Below are positions 26,108 to 34,730 of a stretch of 64,000 nucleotides of DNA, one piece after another. The DNA comes from Candidatus Defluviilinea proxima (GTDB taxonomy: Bacteria > Chloroflexota > Anaerolineae > Anaerolineales > Villigracilaceae). The stretch covers positions 1,937,501-2,001,500 of the forward strand of contig JADKIW010000001.1 of NCBI GenBank assembly GCA_016721115.1. The letters run 5' to 3'. The notes under the pieces were generated by a model. It was not told the DNA's origin and did not search any database. It saw nothing but the letters and a program-made list of their open reading frames with translations. A program made the translations under genes and the position numbers. How positions within the stretch are numbered: position 1 is the stretch's first letter; each line of letters starts with the position of its first letter.

Positions 26108-28384
26108 ATGCTGACAACTGAAGATCCCCTCAGAGCGCCAAGCATTTGGCTACGCTTATGGGCTAAACGGGCGCGTGTTGCAATGTTCGTCGTCTGTGCG
26201 GCTATTATTGGATATTTAAGTTGGGAAACTACTGAAAGCAATTGGGGAGAAATTATTTTCTGGTCGTGGGCCTTAGTGAATGTAGCGGCCTGGGGATGGG
26301 AGACAGTGTATGTAATTCGCCGTTACCTTGCATTAGTCGTTACATCTGAATTGAAAGTGCAAAAGCGATATAGAACCCGTGTTGTAATATTTTGGTTTGT
26401 CGTCGTTGCGAATTTTGGTTTAATGCTTTCGATTGGCAACAGCACTTTGAATCAGGGGGGGATAATTGCCTTGCTGGTGGTTATATATAACCTGTTTACG
26501 CTGGCATGGCTCGCATATGATGCATTACGATGGTTCCGATGGCCCAAAATAGAAAGGTGGTTTTGGGCGACAACAGTGTTTTGGACTATTGTGGCGATAT
26601 CGTTCGGGCTTGTTGCTTTCATTAGTCTACAAAACACGGTAACAAATACGCGTGTCGTTTGGGGTGTTTCAGGAATGACAACGGCTATTGCATTTATTGT
26701 CTTTATTATGCAAAGGCTTGAAGTGGAAGATCATGTTCATGCGAGCGTTATTCGTGATCTTATTAATAACATTTTAGGTGTTCCCCAGACGAATAAGCAA
26801 TGGGATGGAATTGTTGAGCTAATTGGGGACAGACTTAGGTACAAACGCGTTTATATCCTTGAGCCGAGCATGGAAGAAGGAAGGTTAAGGATAGCTGGCC
26901 AGCATGGCGAAGGCCCCAATTTCGTGGGTAAGGATATTCCAATTGATTTAGGTATCACGGGCAGAAGTTTTCGCACAGGAGAGATTCTGGCCTGGAATGA
27001 CATCAGGAAATGTGAGTATTATTATAATTTTCTTGACAAGTCACAGGATGATACACGAGCAGAGATTGCCATACCAATACATTATTTAGGGATCCCGTAT
27101 GGTGTTCTTGATATTCAAGATACACAGACGGGGGTGTTTAGTCGACAGGATATTCGCTCTTTGGAAGTCATTGCTAGAATCCTTGGTGCTGCACTTTCTG
27201 CTCAAAAAAGCGATCTGCTAGTTGATGATGCCTACAACTTATGGGAGGAATTATCCAAGGAGTCTTACAGCGAGGAAGATATATTCAGAGAATTTGCAAA
27301 ATTTGCGATGCGCAAATTGGGTGCGGATATTGTTGGGTATTATCCACTTTCACCTGCTGGTTACCCTATAAGCGCACCGTTCATCGAGGGCAAACTGAAT
27401 AATCCAGAGAGGATGAAAAATCCGATCAGTCGCCCGGATAGTTTGCTTTTTAAACTGATTAGGGAATGGCGCCCACAATTTATTGAAATTGTAAAAGAAA
27501 ATTTATTGTTTTCAAGTTACGATGATACGCGACCGTCTCATTTTAGTGTTCGTGAAGGCGTAAAGTCAGTCTGTTTTTTGCCAATCGGAACTCCAAAAGA
27601 AAGACTTGGAGCAATGTTCCTGAATTTTAGACAGGCGAGAAAGTTTGATGGCTTATTTAAATTTATGGTGTTGAATTTTTCCCAAACATTTGCCATGTTG
27701 GCAATTCGTAATCGGTACCGGGCTATTCTTATTGAGGGTTATGGTAGGCCAGAGTTAGGGATACATAATTTGTTTAGTCGTTATGGTTTAAAAACCGGGG
27801 TTGTTGATGAAGGTGCCAAAATATTCGAAAATTCATGCCGACAATTTGAACAACGTGATTTCTCAAAATGTGGAATGTTGGAGTTGTTGAACCGTGTTGA
27901 CGGTTTCTTGGATGCAGCAAATATAGTGGATGCATCTATACCTCCTTTATTTTGGCGCCAGTCGATTCTAAGCGAAGTGGAGAACTATGCAAGTGCTTTA
28001 CCTCCATCGCGGCAGCGCGGTCCCAAGCCATCAACAATAATTGATATGGATCCTCAAATTGAGAGAGAAGGATCGTGGGCAAAATTGGCCGTTTATAGAG
28101 TAATCACAGAGTCGATGAATAATGCTGTCTTTCACGGTGCAACAAAGGAGGTCATTGTCAAGGCACAAAGAAGACCTCGTAGTATTTGGGTGCAAATTAT
28201 TAATGACGGAAACCCGCTTGATGACTCTGCTAAAGTCAAAAAGAGTCGAAGAGGCATCTTTTCCATCCTGAAAGAACTTGAAGAGAGGTTTAGAGCGGAG
28301 ACAAAGATTGAGAAAGGCTATGATGGCACGGGCACTATTGTTGAAGTCTCAATTCCAGTAATACCATTAAATCATGAGGTGTGA
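26108..28384 (+). CDS. Membrane GAF-domain sensor with atypical histidine-kinase ATPase domain
   Basis: The 758-aa protein starts with about six hydrophobic segments (residues 25-215, for example VAMFVVCAAIIGYLSW and GIIALLVVIYNLFTLAWLAY). Two GAF-like domains follow (about 230-370 and 385-540). The C-terminal region looks like an HATPase: N-box VITESMNNAVFHG and a degenerate G-box INDGNP...SRRGIFSI. I cannot find a phospho-accepting histidine motif (HExR or LHD type) before it. The stop overlaps the response-regulator gene, so the two form a two-component pair, but the phosphotransfer chemistry is uncertain; the kinase may need a partner or work allosterically. Confidence 0.7.
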   Translation: MLTTEDPLRAPSIWLRLWAKRARVAMFVVCAAIIGYLSWETTESNWGEIIFWSWALVNVAAWGWETVYVIRRYLALVVTSELKVQKRYRTRVVIFWFVVVANFGLMLSIGNSTLNQGGIIALLVVIYNLFTLAWLAYDALRWFRWPKIERWFWATTVFWTIVAISFGLVAFISLQNTVTNTRVVWGVSGMTTAIAFIVFIMQRLEVEDHVHASVIRDLINNILGVPQTNKQWDGIVELIGDRLRYKRVYILEPSMEEGRLRIAGQHGEGPNFVGKDIPIDLGITGRSFRTGEILAWNDIRKCEYYYNFLDKSQDDTRAEIAIPIHYLGIPYGVLDIQDTQTGVFSRQDIRSLEVIARILGAALSAQKSDLLVDDAYNLWEELSKESYSEEDIFREFAKFAMRKLGADIVGYYPLSPAGYPISAPFIEGKLNNPERMKNPISRPDSLLFKLIREWRPQFIEIVKENLLFSSYDDTRPSHFSVREGVKSVCFLPIGTPKERLGAMFLNFRQARKFDGLFKFMVLNFSQTFAMLAIRNRYRAILIEGYGRPELGIHNLFSRYGLKTGVVDEGAKIFENSCRQFEQRDFSKCGMLELLNRVDGFLDAANIVDASIPPLFWRQSILSEVENYASALPPSRQRGPKPSTIIDMDPQIEREGSWAKLAVYRVITESMNNAVFHGATKEVIVKAQRRPRSIWVQIINDGNPLDDSAKVKKSRRGIFSILKELEERFRAETKIEKGYDGTGTIVEVSIPVIPLNHEV

Positions 28385-29085
28385 GAATTATGGATATAAC
28401 AGTCCTTCTGGTTGAAGATTCAAATATTCAACTCAGGGCGTTACAAAGTGAGTTGAAGGAGATAGGTTGGAATGTCATTTATGCCCAAGATATTGATGGG
28501 GCTCTATATCAGGTTGGAAAAGTAGCTAAAGAAAAAAAACATATTGATGTGGCTATGATTGATCTGGGTATCCCGCCAGTTCTCGAAGACCCAATTCGTG
28601 GTGGTATTGCATTGATTAAAAAACTTCGAGAAAAGCCTGAAGCACAATCCGTGAAGATCCTTGCTTATACTTCAGCAGGGCCTAAGGAGTTTGATTATAG
28701 CCTTGTGTTGAGAAAGCTTTTGACTCTCCAGGCTTCTTTTGTTGCTTTACGTGGGGAACAAGTAGATTTACCTAGCTTACTGAAGTTCGTATGGCTGGGG
28801 TACGTATTTATTTCTCCAACACCGTCGTTGTTTCTTCCAAAGTCGATCGCTGATAAACCGGATCCCCTTGATAGCAAGCAATGGGAGACATTAAAGTTCA
28901 TCGACCAAGACAAAAGCTTGACAGAAATCGCCAACGAAGTGGGGCTAACAGTTGAAGGGATTCGAGCAAGGTTGCCTAGGATAAGGGACATTTTGATTGA
29001 AACAGATGAAATTGGTCCAGATGCAGAAACCGATGATTTAATTCGCTGGTACCGCACAATGCGGACACGTTATTCGCGCGACTGA
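28381..29085 (+). CDS. Response regulator with HTH output domain
   Basis: A GTG at 28381 overlaps the sensor stop by 4 bp; ATG 28390 (MDITVLLVEDS) is the alternative start. The receiver has the acidic pocket in LLVEDSN, the phospho-acceptor Asp in AMIDLGIPP and the Thr/Ser site in LAYTSAGP, but the conserved Lys-Pro near FVALRGEQ is missing. The C-terminal 70 residues include LTEIANEVGLTVEGIRARLPRIRDIL, a LuxR/NarL-like helix-turn-helix. It probably regulates transcription within the island, perhaps the SPFH-ATPase operon that follows (inference). Confidence 0.75.
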   Translation: MRIMDITVLLVEDSNIQLRALQSELKEIGWNVIYAQDIDGALYQVGKVAKEKKHIDVAMIDLGIPPVLEDPIRGGIALIKKLREKPEAQSVKILAYTSAGPKEFDYSLVLRKLLTLQASFVALRGEQVDLPSLLKFVWLGYVFISPTPSLFLPKSIADKPDPLDSKQWETLKFIDQDKSLTEIANEVGLTVEGIRARLPRIRDILIETDEIGPDAETDDLIRWYRTMRTRYSRD

Positions 29086-29105
29086 TCTCAATAAAAGTAT
29101 TTCTT

Positions 29106-29138
29106 TTTAGCCAAACAACTTCTTGTTGTTTGGCTAAA
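29106..29138 (+). terminator. Terminator of the sensor/regulator operon
   Basis: A 14-bp perfect stem (29106-29119 with 29125-29138) and a 5-base loop lie 20 bp after the response-regulator stop. T-rich sequence flanks the left arm and AAAATTAG follows the right arm, so it probably works best for leftward or processed transcripts but is well placed for the rightward operon. Confidence 0.65.
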
Positions 29139-29380
29139 ATTAGTTTAATGCCAAAATGAAAATCATTTTGTTTCAGGCATTGTGCATGTTTTGTAAACTG
29201 AAAGAAACTCAATCTGTGCACGTATGGGAACTAATTGGTAATTTGTGTATTCTGAAGGTGGAAAGAAGGTTTTTGGATAAATCTTTGAAACTTGAAATTC
29301 CATTAACCTTTGATGTGTTCTTTTACAAAATTACCAAAGACCATGACAAATAATTTTGATTTAGTTTGGATATTATTTGG

Positions 29381-29409
29381 TTGACCGTGAATTCAAAAAG
29401 AAACATAAT
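29381..29409 (+). promoter_or_regulatory. Probable promoter of the SPFH-ATPase operon
   Basis: TTGACC (29381-29386), a 17-bp spacer and CATAAT (29404-29409) lie 122 bp before the SPFH start. A small hairpin (TTTGCC 29432-29437 with GGCAAA 29450-29455) in the leader could affect expression. The rest of 29139-29531 holds no gene that I can support. Confidence 0.5.
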
Positions 29410-29531
29410 GAATTCAAATTCATATACATAATGTTTGCCAGCTCGGTGCTAGGCAAATAAGGAGAGCAAACAAGTAGCTGATAAGTTCTATTTGTGAGAT
29501 GGGATTAATCCCATACGAGAGGAGATTCGGT

Positions 29532-30347
29532 ATGACTACAATTATGAAAGTCTTCTATCGCCCAACTGAAAATCACGTTGGAGTAATCTACTCCAAGTGG
29601 GGGAAGTTTAAGCGATTTGCCAATCCCAATGAGTGGACTCTCCTTTCTTCGGGAATTGAGGAGGTAACCAAAGAGGTAAGGTTGGATATGCGGACAGCAA
29701 TACTTACATTGGAAAATGTATTTACAAGTGATATGGTTGCAGTCGATATTGAGATGAAAGCCTACTACTCCATTGATCTACGCAAAACCAGCGAGGAAAA
29801 AAGAATGCAGGCTCTTCACTTCGAAGGCGATGCTCCTTGGGGAGAAATTGTGAAGACAAGCGTGACGGATATTGTCCGCAACGTTGTCGTAATATCTCAA
29901 ACTTACCAAAGATTGGCAACTGATGAGGGGTTGGCATATCTGAAGCAAATCATTAGTCGGAATGCGGCTAGTCGGTTACGGAGTTTCGGGATTTTGATGG
30001 ATAACCGATTTGCAGTGAGCATTATGAACTTGCAGCCAAACAAGACTTTCCAGGAAGCACTACAAGAAGTATCAGCAGCCAAGGCAGTTGGTAATGCTGC
30101 GGTCGATCGACTTCGGCCATTATTTGAGCAGTTTGGCGATAAAAGCCAGAACGAAGCTTTCGATGCTTTGGTCATGCAAATAGCTGCTGTTTTGGGAAAA
30201 TCAGATAAGTTGCCGGATATCGCTATTCAAGGCAACAATGATGCCCCATTCGGCAATAGATTTCCGGGAAATGGGAACGATTTGTTAGGGTTAAACATTC
30301 AAAGGAATTCCCTGTCTCGCCAGCGAAGGACTTCCAAGGACAATTAA
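29532..30347 (+). CDS. SPFH/Band 7 domain protein
   Basis: The start at ATG 29532 (MTTIMKVFYRP) has AGGAGA upstream and is preferred to 29499. The 271-aa protein is soluble in appearance. It has the SPFH pattern RPTENHVGVIYSKWGKFKRF, EVTKEVRLDMRTAILTLENVFTSD, MVAVDIEMKAYYSID and VTDIVRNVVVISQTYQRLATDEG, then a helical stretch with EALQEVSAAKAVGNAAVDRL. It lacks the membrane helix that most SPFH proteins have. The partner gene downstream encodes a P-loop ATPase, so the pair echoes the SPFH + KAP arrangement elsewhere in the island. Confidence 0.75.
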   Translation: MTTIMKVFYRPTENHVGVIYSKWGKFKRFANPNEWTLLSSGIEEVTKEVRLDMRTAILTLENVFTSDMVAVDIEMKAYYSIDLRKTSEEKRMQALHFEGDAPWGEIVKTSVTDIVRNVVVISQTYQRLATDEGLAYLKQIISRNAASRLRSFGILMDNRFAVSIMNLQPNKTFQEALQEVSAAKAVGNAAVDRLRPLFEQFGDKSQNEAFDALVMQIAAVLGKSDKLPDIAIQGNNDAPFGNRFPGNGNDLLGLNIQRNSLSRQRRTSKDN

Positions 30348-30424
30348 GGAAGCCGCCTGGTATAGGCTACTCACAAACAACCTTTGACCTCAATGAGGTG
30401 GAACAGTTTACCAAGGAGAACACC

Positions 30425-31195
30425 ATGAACCTGGATTTGAAACTAAGTAATGAAATTTGGGAAGGTTTGGTGATCGATACCGAATTGGTGCAACCTGCGC
30501 CGACTCTTCAACGGCCGTTACTTAAGAACGTCTTAAGGAAAATCGGCCCGTTTCCAGAGGAGGCATTGTTATTAGGACTAGCAGATGATGGTTTCCCAGT
30601 TTTGCTGAATCTATGGGATCCAGCACCTGGACCGATTCTAATAGCTGGGGATTCAGAAACAGGCAAGACGGACCTGCTGAAAATGATAGCCAATTTCGTT
30701 GTATCTACTCATCAACCATACGAGATTCAATATGGTGTGATGACAGCCCGTCCATATGAATGGGCGCGTTATGCTGATTATCCCCATTGTATAGGAGTCT
30801 TTTCGACACAAGAAACAGGAGCAATGAACCTTATTCGAGCCTTGGCTGCTTGGATCGAAATGCATCGGAACAGTCGCCAGTCGATTTTGCTCTTTGTGGA
30901 TGAATTAGTGGATTTGATATATTGGCAGAGTGGATTAGGTCGAGAATTGCGGAGATTATTGTTATGTGGCCCCGAAAATAAGATCTGGCCTGTGGTGACA
31001 GTCAATCTTGAGAATCCTCAAGCTGTTGCACCGTGGTTGGGATATTTCCATACTAAAATTTATGGATATACTAACTACCGCAGCACTATCGATAACGATG
31101 GCAGCCAGGATGCGGGATTCGAAACTCTGTCAAATGGGGTCGAATTTAGTCTTAGAGAAAATTCGCAGTGGATTCGATTTAGGATTCCAAGATAA
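30425..31195 (+). CDS. FtsK/HerA-like P-loop ATPase
   Basis: ATG 30425 with AAGGAG upstream gives 256 aa. The core reads GFPVLLNLWDPAPGPILIAG, with Walker A GDSETGKT (75-82) and Walker B SILLFVDELVDL (about 152-163), followed by LRRLLLCGPENKIWPVVTVN. This order, with the nucleotide-binding strand directly after a beta-hairpin that binds a substrate, resembles FtsK/SpoIIIE and HerA-type pumps, but the protein is short and lacks the DNA-binding gamma domain. It forms an operon with the SPFH protein (77-bp gap). A membrane-associated ATPase complex is the likely product; DNA translocation is unproven. Confidence 0.65.
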   Translation: MNLDLKLSNEIWEGLVIDTELVQPAPTLQRPLLKNVLRKIGPFPEEALLLGLADDGFPVLLNLWDPAPGPILIAGDSETGKTDLLKMIANFVVSTHQPYEIQYGVMTARPYEWARYADYPHCIGVFSTQETGAMNLIRALAAWIEMHRNSRQSILLFVDELVDLIYWQSGLGRELRRLLLCGPENKIWPVVTVNLENPQAVAPWLGYFHTKIYGYTNYRSTIDNDGSQDAGFETLSNGVEFSLRENSQWIRFRIPR

Positions 31196-31245
31196 GAATA
31201 TCAAACCAACAATCTGGGATATTTGCTGATAAACGATAAATGAAG

Positions 31246-31272
31246 TGGCTGAGGTTTTCAACGCCTCAGCCA
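31246..31272. terminator. Hairpin between convergent genes
   Basis: TGGCTGAGG (31246-31254) pairs with CCTCAGCCA (31264-31272) around a 9-base loop, between the ends of the ATPase gene and the leftward methyltransferase gene. Confidence 0.6.
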
Positions 31273-31311
31273 TCTTGAAGTTGTTTGGAAATAACCGTAA
31301 TGAACTTTGAA

Positions 31312-31992
31312 TCAGGACAATATTCTTATTGCAACCTGTGAGTGTTTGTATACATAACCAATATATTCAAATTTACGGTTGTTGCTTTCAATAAATTCCA
31401 TAAAGGCTCTAAATTCGTGATTTTTCCAGCCTGGATAATTAAAAAACTCATCAAAAACAATTATCGTGCCATTGATGAATCGGTGACCCACCATATCAAA
31501 AATAATTTTTGCTGAAGAATACAGATCACAGTCAATGTGCACAAATGCTATATTCTCTTTGTTTGTACCTAGAAATTTTGGAAATGTGTCTTGAAAGAGG
31601 CCTCTAACTATTAATATGTTGTTTGGAAATACAGGTGGAGTATCAAGCGCAAACGCTCCCTTTTTGTATTCACTTCTCCAGTCTTCCGGGTTTCCTTCAA
31701 ATGAGTCGAAACCATATACAGGAAATGCAGTTGTTCTTTCTGCAATAAATTTAATGGTACTTCCTGTGTAAACGCCGAATTCTAACCATAACCCATCAAT
31801 TATTTTTGCCTCTCCTGTGGCATGCTCAAGTAACTCAAATCGGTTCTCAAACCCTGAATTCACTAAAGGCATGTTTGTTTCAATGTAATCACATGTCTCA
31901 GCTAGGGCTCTTCTTTTTAGTTCCCTGGCAATATTTCTTGAATCGATATCCAATAATTCATTTATATATGTTTTTATTTGTTCTTGATCCAT
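31312..31992 (-). CDS. TylF-like class I SAM-dependent methyltransferase
   Basis: The start at 31992 (MDQEQIKTYI) follows AAGGGA by 10 bp; the longer frame from 32028 adds an unlikely N-terminus. The 226-aa protein has the nucleotide-binding LWLEFGVYTGSTIKFIAE, an acidic loop YGFDSFEG, FVHIDCDLYSS and IIVFDEFFNYPGW. This order matches macrocin-O-methyltransferase (TylF)-like enzymes, which methylate sugars or other small molecules and use a metal bound by the D-D residues. It is the last gene of the island before the right att copy and shows no link to the other cargo. Confidence 0.7.
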   Translation of the reverse strand: MDQEQIKTYINELLDIDSRNIARELKRRALAETCDYIETNMPLVNSGFENRFELLEHATGEAKIIDGLWLEFGVYTGSTIKFIAERTTAFPVYGFDSFEGNPEDWRSEYKKGAFALDTPPVFPNNILIVRGLFQDTFPKFLGTNKENIAFVHIDCDLYSSAKIIFDMVGHRFINGTIIVFDEFFNYPGWKNHEFRAFMEFIESNNRKFEYIGYVYKHSQVAIRILS

Positions 31993-32333
31993 AATAGCAA
32001 TTTCCCTTGATGGTGGACTGCAAAACATGCTTTGTTCGATATTGGAAAAGTATAGCCTTATTTTCCATTGATATCAATGATGTGCTACTGCAATTATTGT
32101 TGGATGACCTCATAAACGCATAGACAATTAATTGTCACCACAAATAATTGTTGTTACAATTTTCTTGACGAGATTAATATTATGTCGTACCATCCATATA
32201 CCTGCATACTCATGTGCAGGGGATTATCAAAGTTGATAATCATCAAAAATACCGCCATATATATGCAAGAGTTGCACAGAATATCGAGTTATTCCACATA
32301 TGTGGGTGAAAATTATTACCCATTGAGGGTCTA
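31993..32333. other. Non-coding right margin of the island
   Basis: I see no gene in this AT-rich stretch of about 340 bp. It has several short inverted repeats around TTGTCACCACAAATAATTG but nothing that I can name. It may hold integrase arm-binding sites, which would need footprint data. Confidence 0.4.
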
Positions 32334-32379
32334 ACTCATAAGCCCTTGGTCGGGAGTCCAAATCTCCCCCTCGGCACAC
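32334..32379 (+). repeat. attR: third copy of the tRNA 3' half (46 bp)
   Basis: These bases match 5640-5685 perfectly and 958-1001 over 44 bp. They cover the anticodon loop to just past the 3' end of the tRNA. The chromosome resumes directly after with a terminator hairpin. The shared 46 bp are the crossover region of the second island's integration. Confidence 0.9.
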
Positions 32380-32405
32380 AAAAGACCGCCTTAAGGCGGT
32401 CTTTT
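32380..32405 (+). terminator. Terminator stranded by the islands, probably the tRNA's own
   Basis: AAAAGACCGCC (from 32380) pairs with GGCGGTCTTTT (to 32405) around a TTAA loop, the classic form of an intrinsic terminator with a T tail. It starts one base after the right att copy. Rejoining 957 to 32334 would put it directly behind a complete tRNA. Confidence 0.8.
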
Positions 32406-32412
32406 ATTTTGG

Positions 32413-33912
32413 ATGCTGGGTAAACCTAAGCATTCCTTCGAATTTCCAAACAGGTATAATGAATGCCACTGTACCATGTCACGATTTTGGCAATATATCC
32501 TTGCTCTTTTATTTCTCTCGCTGATCACAGGGATTCTATTCGTTCTCCGGGATGTTCTTGAAACAACACTTATTGCTCTACTTTATTTAATTCCATTAGG
32601 TATCATTACGGCCCGATGGGGTTTGGTCCCCGGGGTTGCCAGCGCAGTGGCTACATTTTTTGCGTTTAACTATTTTTTCATTCGGCCCTATTATTCACTG
32701 GCGGTTCATCGGCCAACAGATGTGGTGATATTGATCATTTTTCTGGTTGTCGCCATTGTCATTAGCCAACTGGTGGGGTCGGCACAAGCAGGCCTTGCCG
32801 CGGCAACTGCCCGTGAACGTGAGACAACTCAGCTTTATGAATTGAGCATTTCCCTGACGGGCTTGCAAGATGACCATACCATTGCACAGATCCTTGCCAA
32901 GCAGATAAAAGCTGTGACATACAGTGAATATGTAGAACTTAGTGTGAAAGGGACTCAACCTTTTATATGTAAATTGCCAGATGATGGGGAAGTAGATCGT
33001 TTGCCAGACTTTGTTATCCCAATTGAAGCGGCACGTGGAACTTTAGGTGAGATTCGGATCTGGAGAACTTCGCTGGATATAACTTCGAATGAAAAACGAC
33101 TTCTCAGGACTTTTGCCAGTCAGGGTGCCCTTGCGCTGGAACGTGCCTGGTTGGCTCAAGCGGAATCTAGAGCACGTGTATTGGAAGAAAGTGACCAGCT
33201 TAAGTCGGTTATTTTGTCGTCTGTTTCCCATGAATTGAGAACGCCGCTTTCCACTATCAAAGCCGCCGCGTCCAGTTTGCGAAGCGGAGAAGTCAATTGG
33301 GATTCCCCTGCATCCACAGACCTGATCGCGGCAATTGATGATGAGGCAGATCATCTCAACATGCTCGTTGGAAATTTGCTCGATATGTCGCGCATCGAAT
33401 CGGGAGTGCTTAAGCCGAAGCGTGAATGGAATATCCTGCCTGAGATCATCGGTAGTGTGCTTGCGCGGATGAAGAATCAAACTACGGAACACAAACTGGA
33501 TATCCTTGTGCCTGAAAACCTGCCGCTGATCCCGGTAGATTATGTGCAAATGGAACAGGTTTTTACGAACTTGATCAGCAATAGCTTGAAATATGCACCT
33601 GCCAACACGATTGTTTGTATTCGTGCACAGGTACTGGATGACATGGTCCATGTGCAACTTAGAAATCAGGGGCCGCAAGTGCCGCCCGAGGATATGGACC
33701 GTATTTTTGATAAGTTTTATCGCATCACCGCCGCTGACCGTGTGACGGGTACAGGTTTGGGTCTCTCCATCTGTAAAGGGATTATCGAAGCGCATGGCGG
33801 GCGCATTTGGGCTGAAAATGTTCCAGACGGTTTGGCATTTAATTTCACAGTGCCACTCACTCTGGATGGAGTAAGGTCTCCCATACTTCCCATGGACACA
33901 GAATCAGAATGA
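32413..33912 (+). CDS. KdpD-like sensor histidine kinase, short form
   Basis: Up to 499 aa; ATG 32476 (MSRFWQYIL) is the more likely start, since hydrophobic sequence begins there. It has four transmembrane segments (the DUF4118 module, ending about residue 125), a GAF-like domain, HisKA with the phospho-acceptor His in SVSHELRTPL, and HATPase with NLISNSLKYAP, a G1-like box and GTGLGLSI. The large N-terminal KdpD/Usp sensor region of canonical KdpD (about 890 aa) is missing, so input is probably through the membrane domain. It overlaps the regulator gene by 4 bp. The K+ permease gene downstream fits a K+ homeostasis role. Confidence 0.85.
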   Translation: MLGKPKHSFEFPNRYNECHCTMSRFWQYILALLFLSLITGILFVLRDVLETTLIALLYLIPLGIITARWGLVPGVASAVATFFAFNYFFIRPYYSLAVHRPTDVVILIIFLVVAIVISQLVGSAQAGLAAATARERETTQLYELSISLTGLQDDHTIAQILAKQIKAVTYSEYVELSVKGTQPFICKLPDDGEVDRLPDFVIPIEAARGTLGEIRIWRTSLDITSNEKRLLRTFASQGALALERAWLAQAESRARVLEESDQLKSVILSSVSHELRTPLSTIKAAASSLRSGEVNWDSPASTDLIAAIDDEADHLNMLVGNLLDMSRIESGVLKPKREWNILPEIIGSVLARMKNQTTEHKLDILVPENLPLIPVDYVQMEQVFTNLISNSLKYAPANTIVCIRAQVLDDMVHVQLRNQGPQVPPEDMDRIFDKFYRITAADRVTGTGLGLSICKGIIEAHGGRIWAENVPDGLAFNFTVPLTLDGVRSPILPMDTESE

Positions 33913-34604
33913 GCAACACTCCCCACATCCTTATCATTGATGATGAAGTGCAAATACAACGCGCACTTCGTACGATATTGACCGAAAAACAGTTTCAGGT
34001 ATCTACAGCCAGCCGGGGGGAGGATGGTTTGGCCCTCGCCGCAGCAAACCTGCCCGATCTCATTATTCTCGATCTAGGACTACCGGACATGGACGGCGTT
34101 GAGGTGTGTTCGCGCTTGCGTGAATGGACTCAAACGCCGATCATTATTCTCTCTGTGCGTGATAGTGAGCGCCAAAAGGTGGCCGCTTTGGATCGTGGCG
34201 CAGATGACTATCTCACCAAACCCTTTAGTATTGAAGAACTTCTTGCCCGTGTACGTGTCGCATTACGGCATTCCGCGCATATGCAGGGTGGGCAAAATAA
34301 GATTGTCACAGCTGGCCCGATTACAGTGGATCTGGCGTGGCATTTGGTCAAACGAGGGGAAGAAGAAGTCAAGTTGACCGGCACAGAATATAAACTGCTT
34401 GCCTATCTAGCTTCCAATCGTGGGCGTGTTCTCACGCACCAAAGCATTCTCACCCATGTGTGGGGCCCCGCAGATGCCGACCATACAGAATATCTGCGGG
34501 TGTACATGCGGCAACTACGGAAGAAACTCGAATCAGACCCAGAACGTCCACAATATATTCTTACCGAACCAGGGATTGGATACCGGTTCATTGCAGACGA
34601 GTAA
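33909..34604 (+). CDS. KdpE-like response regulator
   Basis: The 231-aa protein has an OmpR/PhoB layout. The receiver has IIDDE, the phospho-acceptor Asp in LIILDLGLPDMDG, LSVRDS and the Lys in DDYLTKPFS. The winged helix ends EPGIGYRFIADE. Overlap ATGA with the sensor gene indicates coupled translation. No kdpFABC genes are in the window; the probable target is the kimA-like gene. Confidence 0.88.
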   Translation: MSNTPHILIIDDEVQIQRALRTILTEKQFQVSTASRGEDGLALAAANLPDLIILDLGLPDMDGVEVCSRLREWTQTPIIILSVRDSERQKVAALDRGADDYLTKPFSIEELLARVRVALRHSAHMQGGQNKIVTAGPITVDLAWHLVKRGEEEVKLTGTEYKLLAYLASNRGRVLTHQSILTHVWGPADADHTEYLRVYMRQLRKKLESDPERPQYILTEPGIGYRFIADE

Positions 34605-34626
34605 ACAACGTCAACTACCCTTACAG

Positions 34627-34649
34627 CGCCCTTGCAAAAGGGCGTTTTT
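34627..34649 (+). terminator. Terminator of the kdpDE-like operon
   Basis: CGCCCTT (34627-34633) pairs with AAGGGCG (34638-34644), followed by TTTTTATTT. Confidence 0.85.
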
Positions 34650-34730
34650 ATTTGTTCTTTATACGATTGCCTGATTTTTTTGTCACCATTTTATATGGGG
34701 TTGATAGGATTGTCTCATACGTGAGGTGAC

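Larger units (their letters stand above)
5618..32379. mobile_element. Second tRNA-associated genomic island (about 26.8 kb)
   Basis: It is bounded by the central att copy and a 46-bp copy of the same tRNA 3' half at 32334-32379. The contents are typical of accessory DNA: an integrase-derived protein, a DnaC-like ATPase, decayed replication and R-M genes, and several ATPase operons. The island has no complete integrase, so it may be immobile or mobilised in trans. Internal direct repeats (8575-8878 and 14851-15154) and changes in composition suggest that it grew by several acquisitions. Confidence 0.75.

Noticed and set aside
29156..29353. 65-aa rightward ORF after the response regulator
   Set aside because: It lies beyond a terminator with no promoter or ribosome-binding site, and the product shows no feature that I recognise.
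32334..32377. A third tRNA gene
   Set aside because: Only the anticodon loop onward is present; no D arm or 5' acceptor strand.
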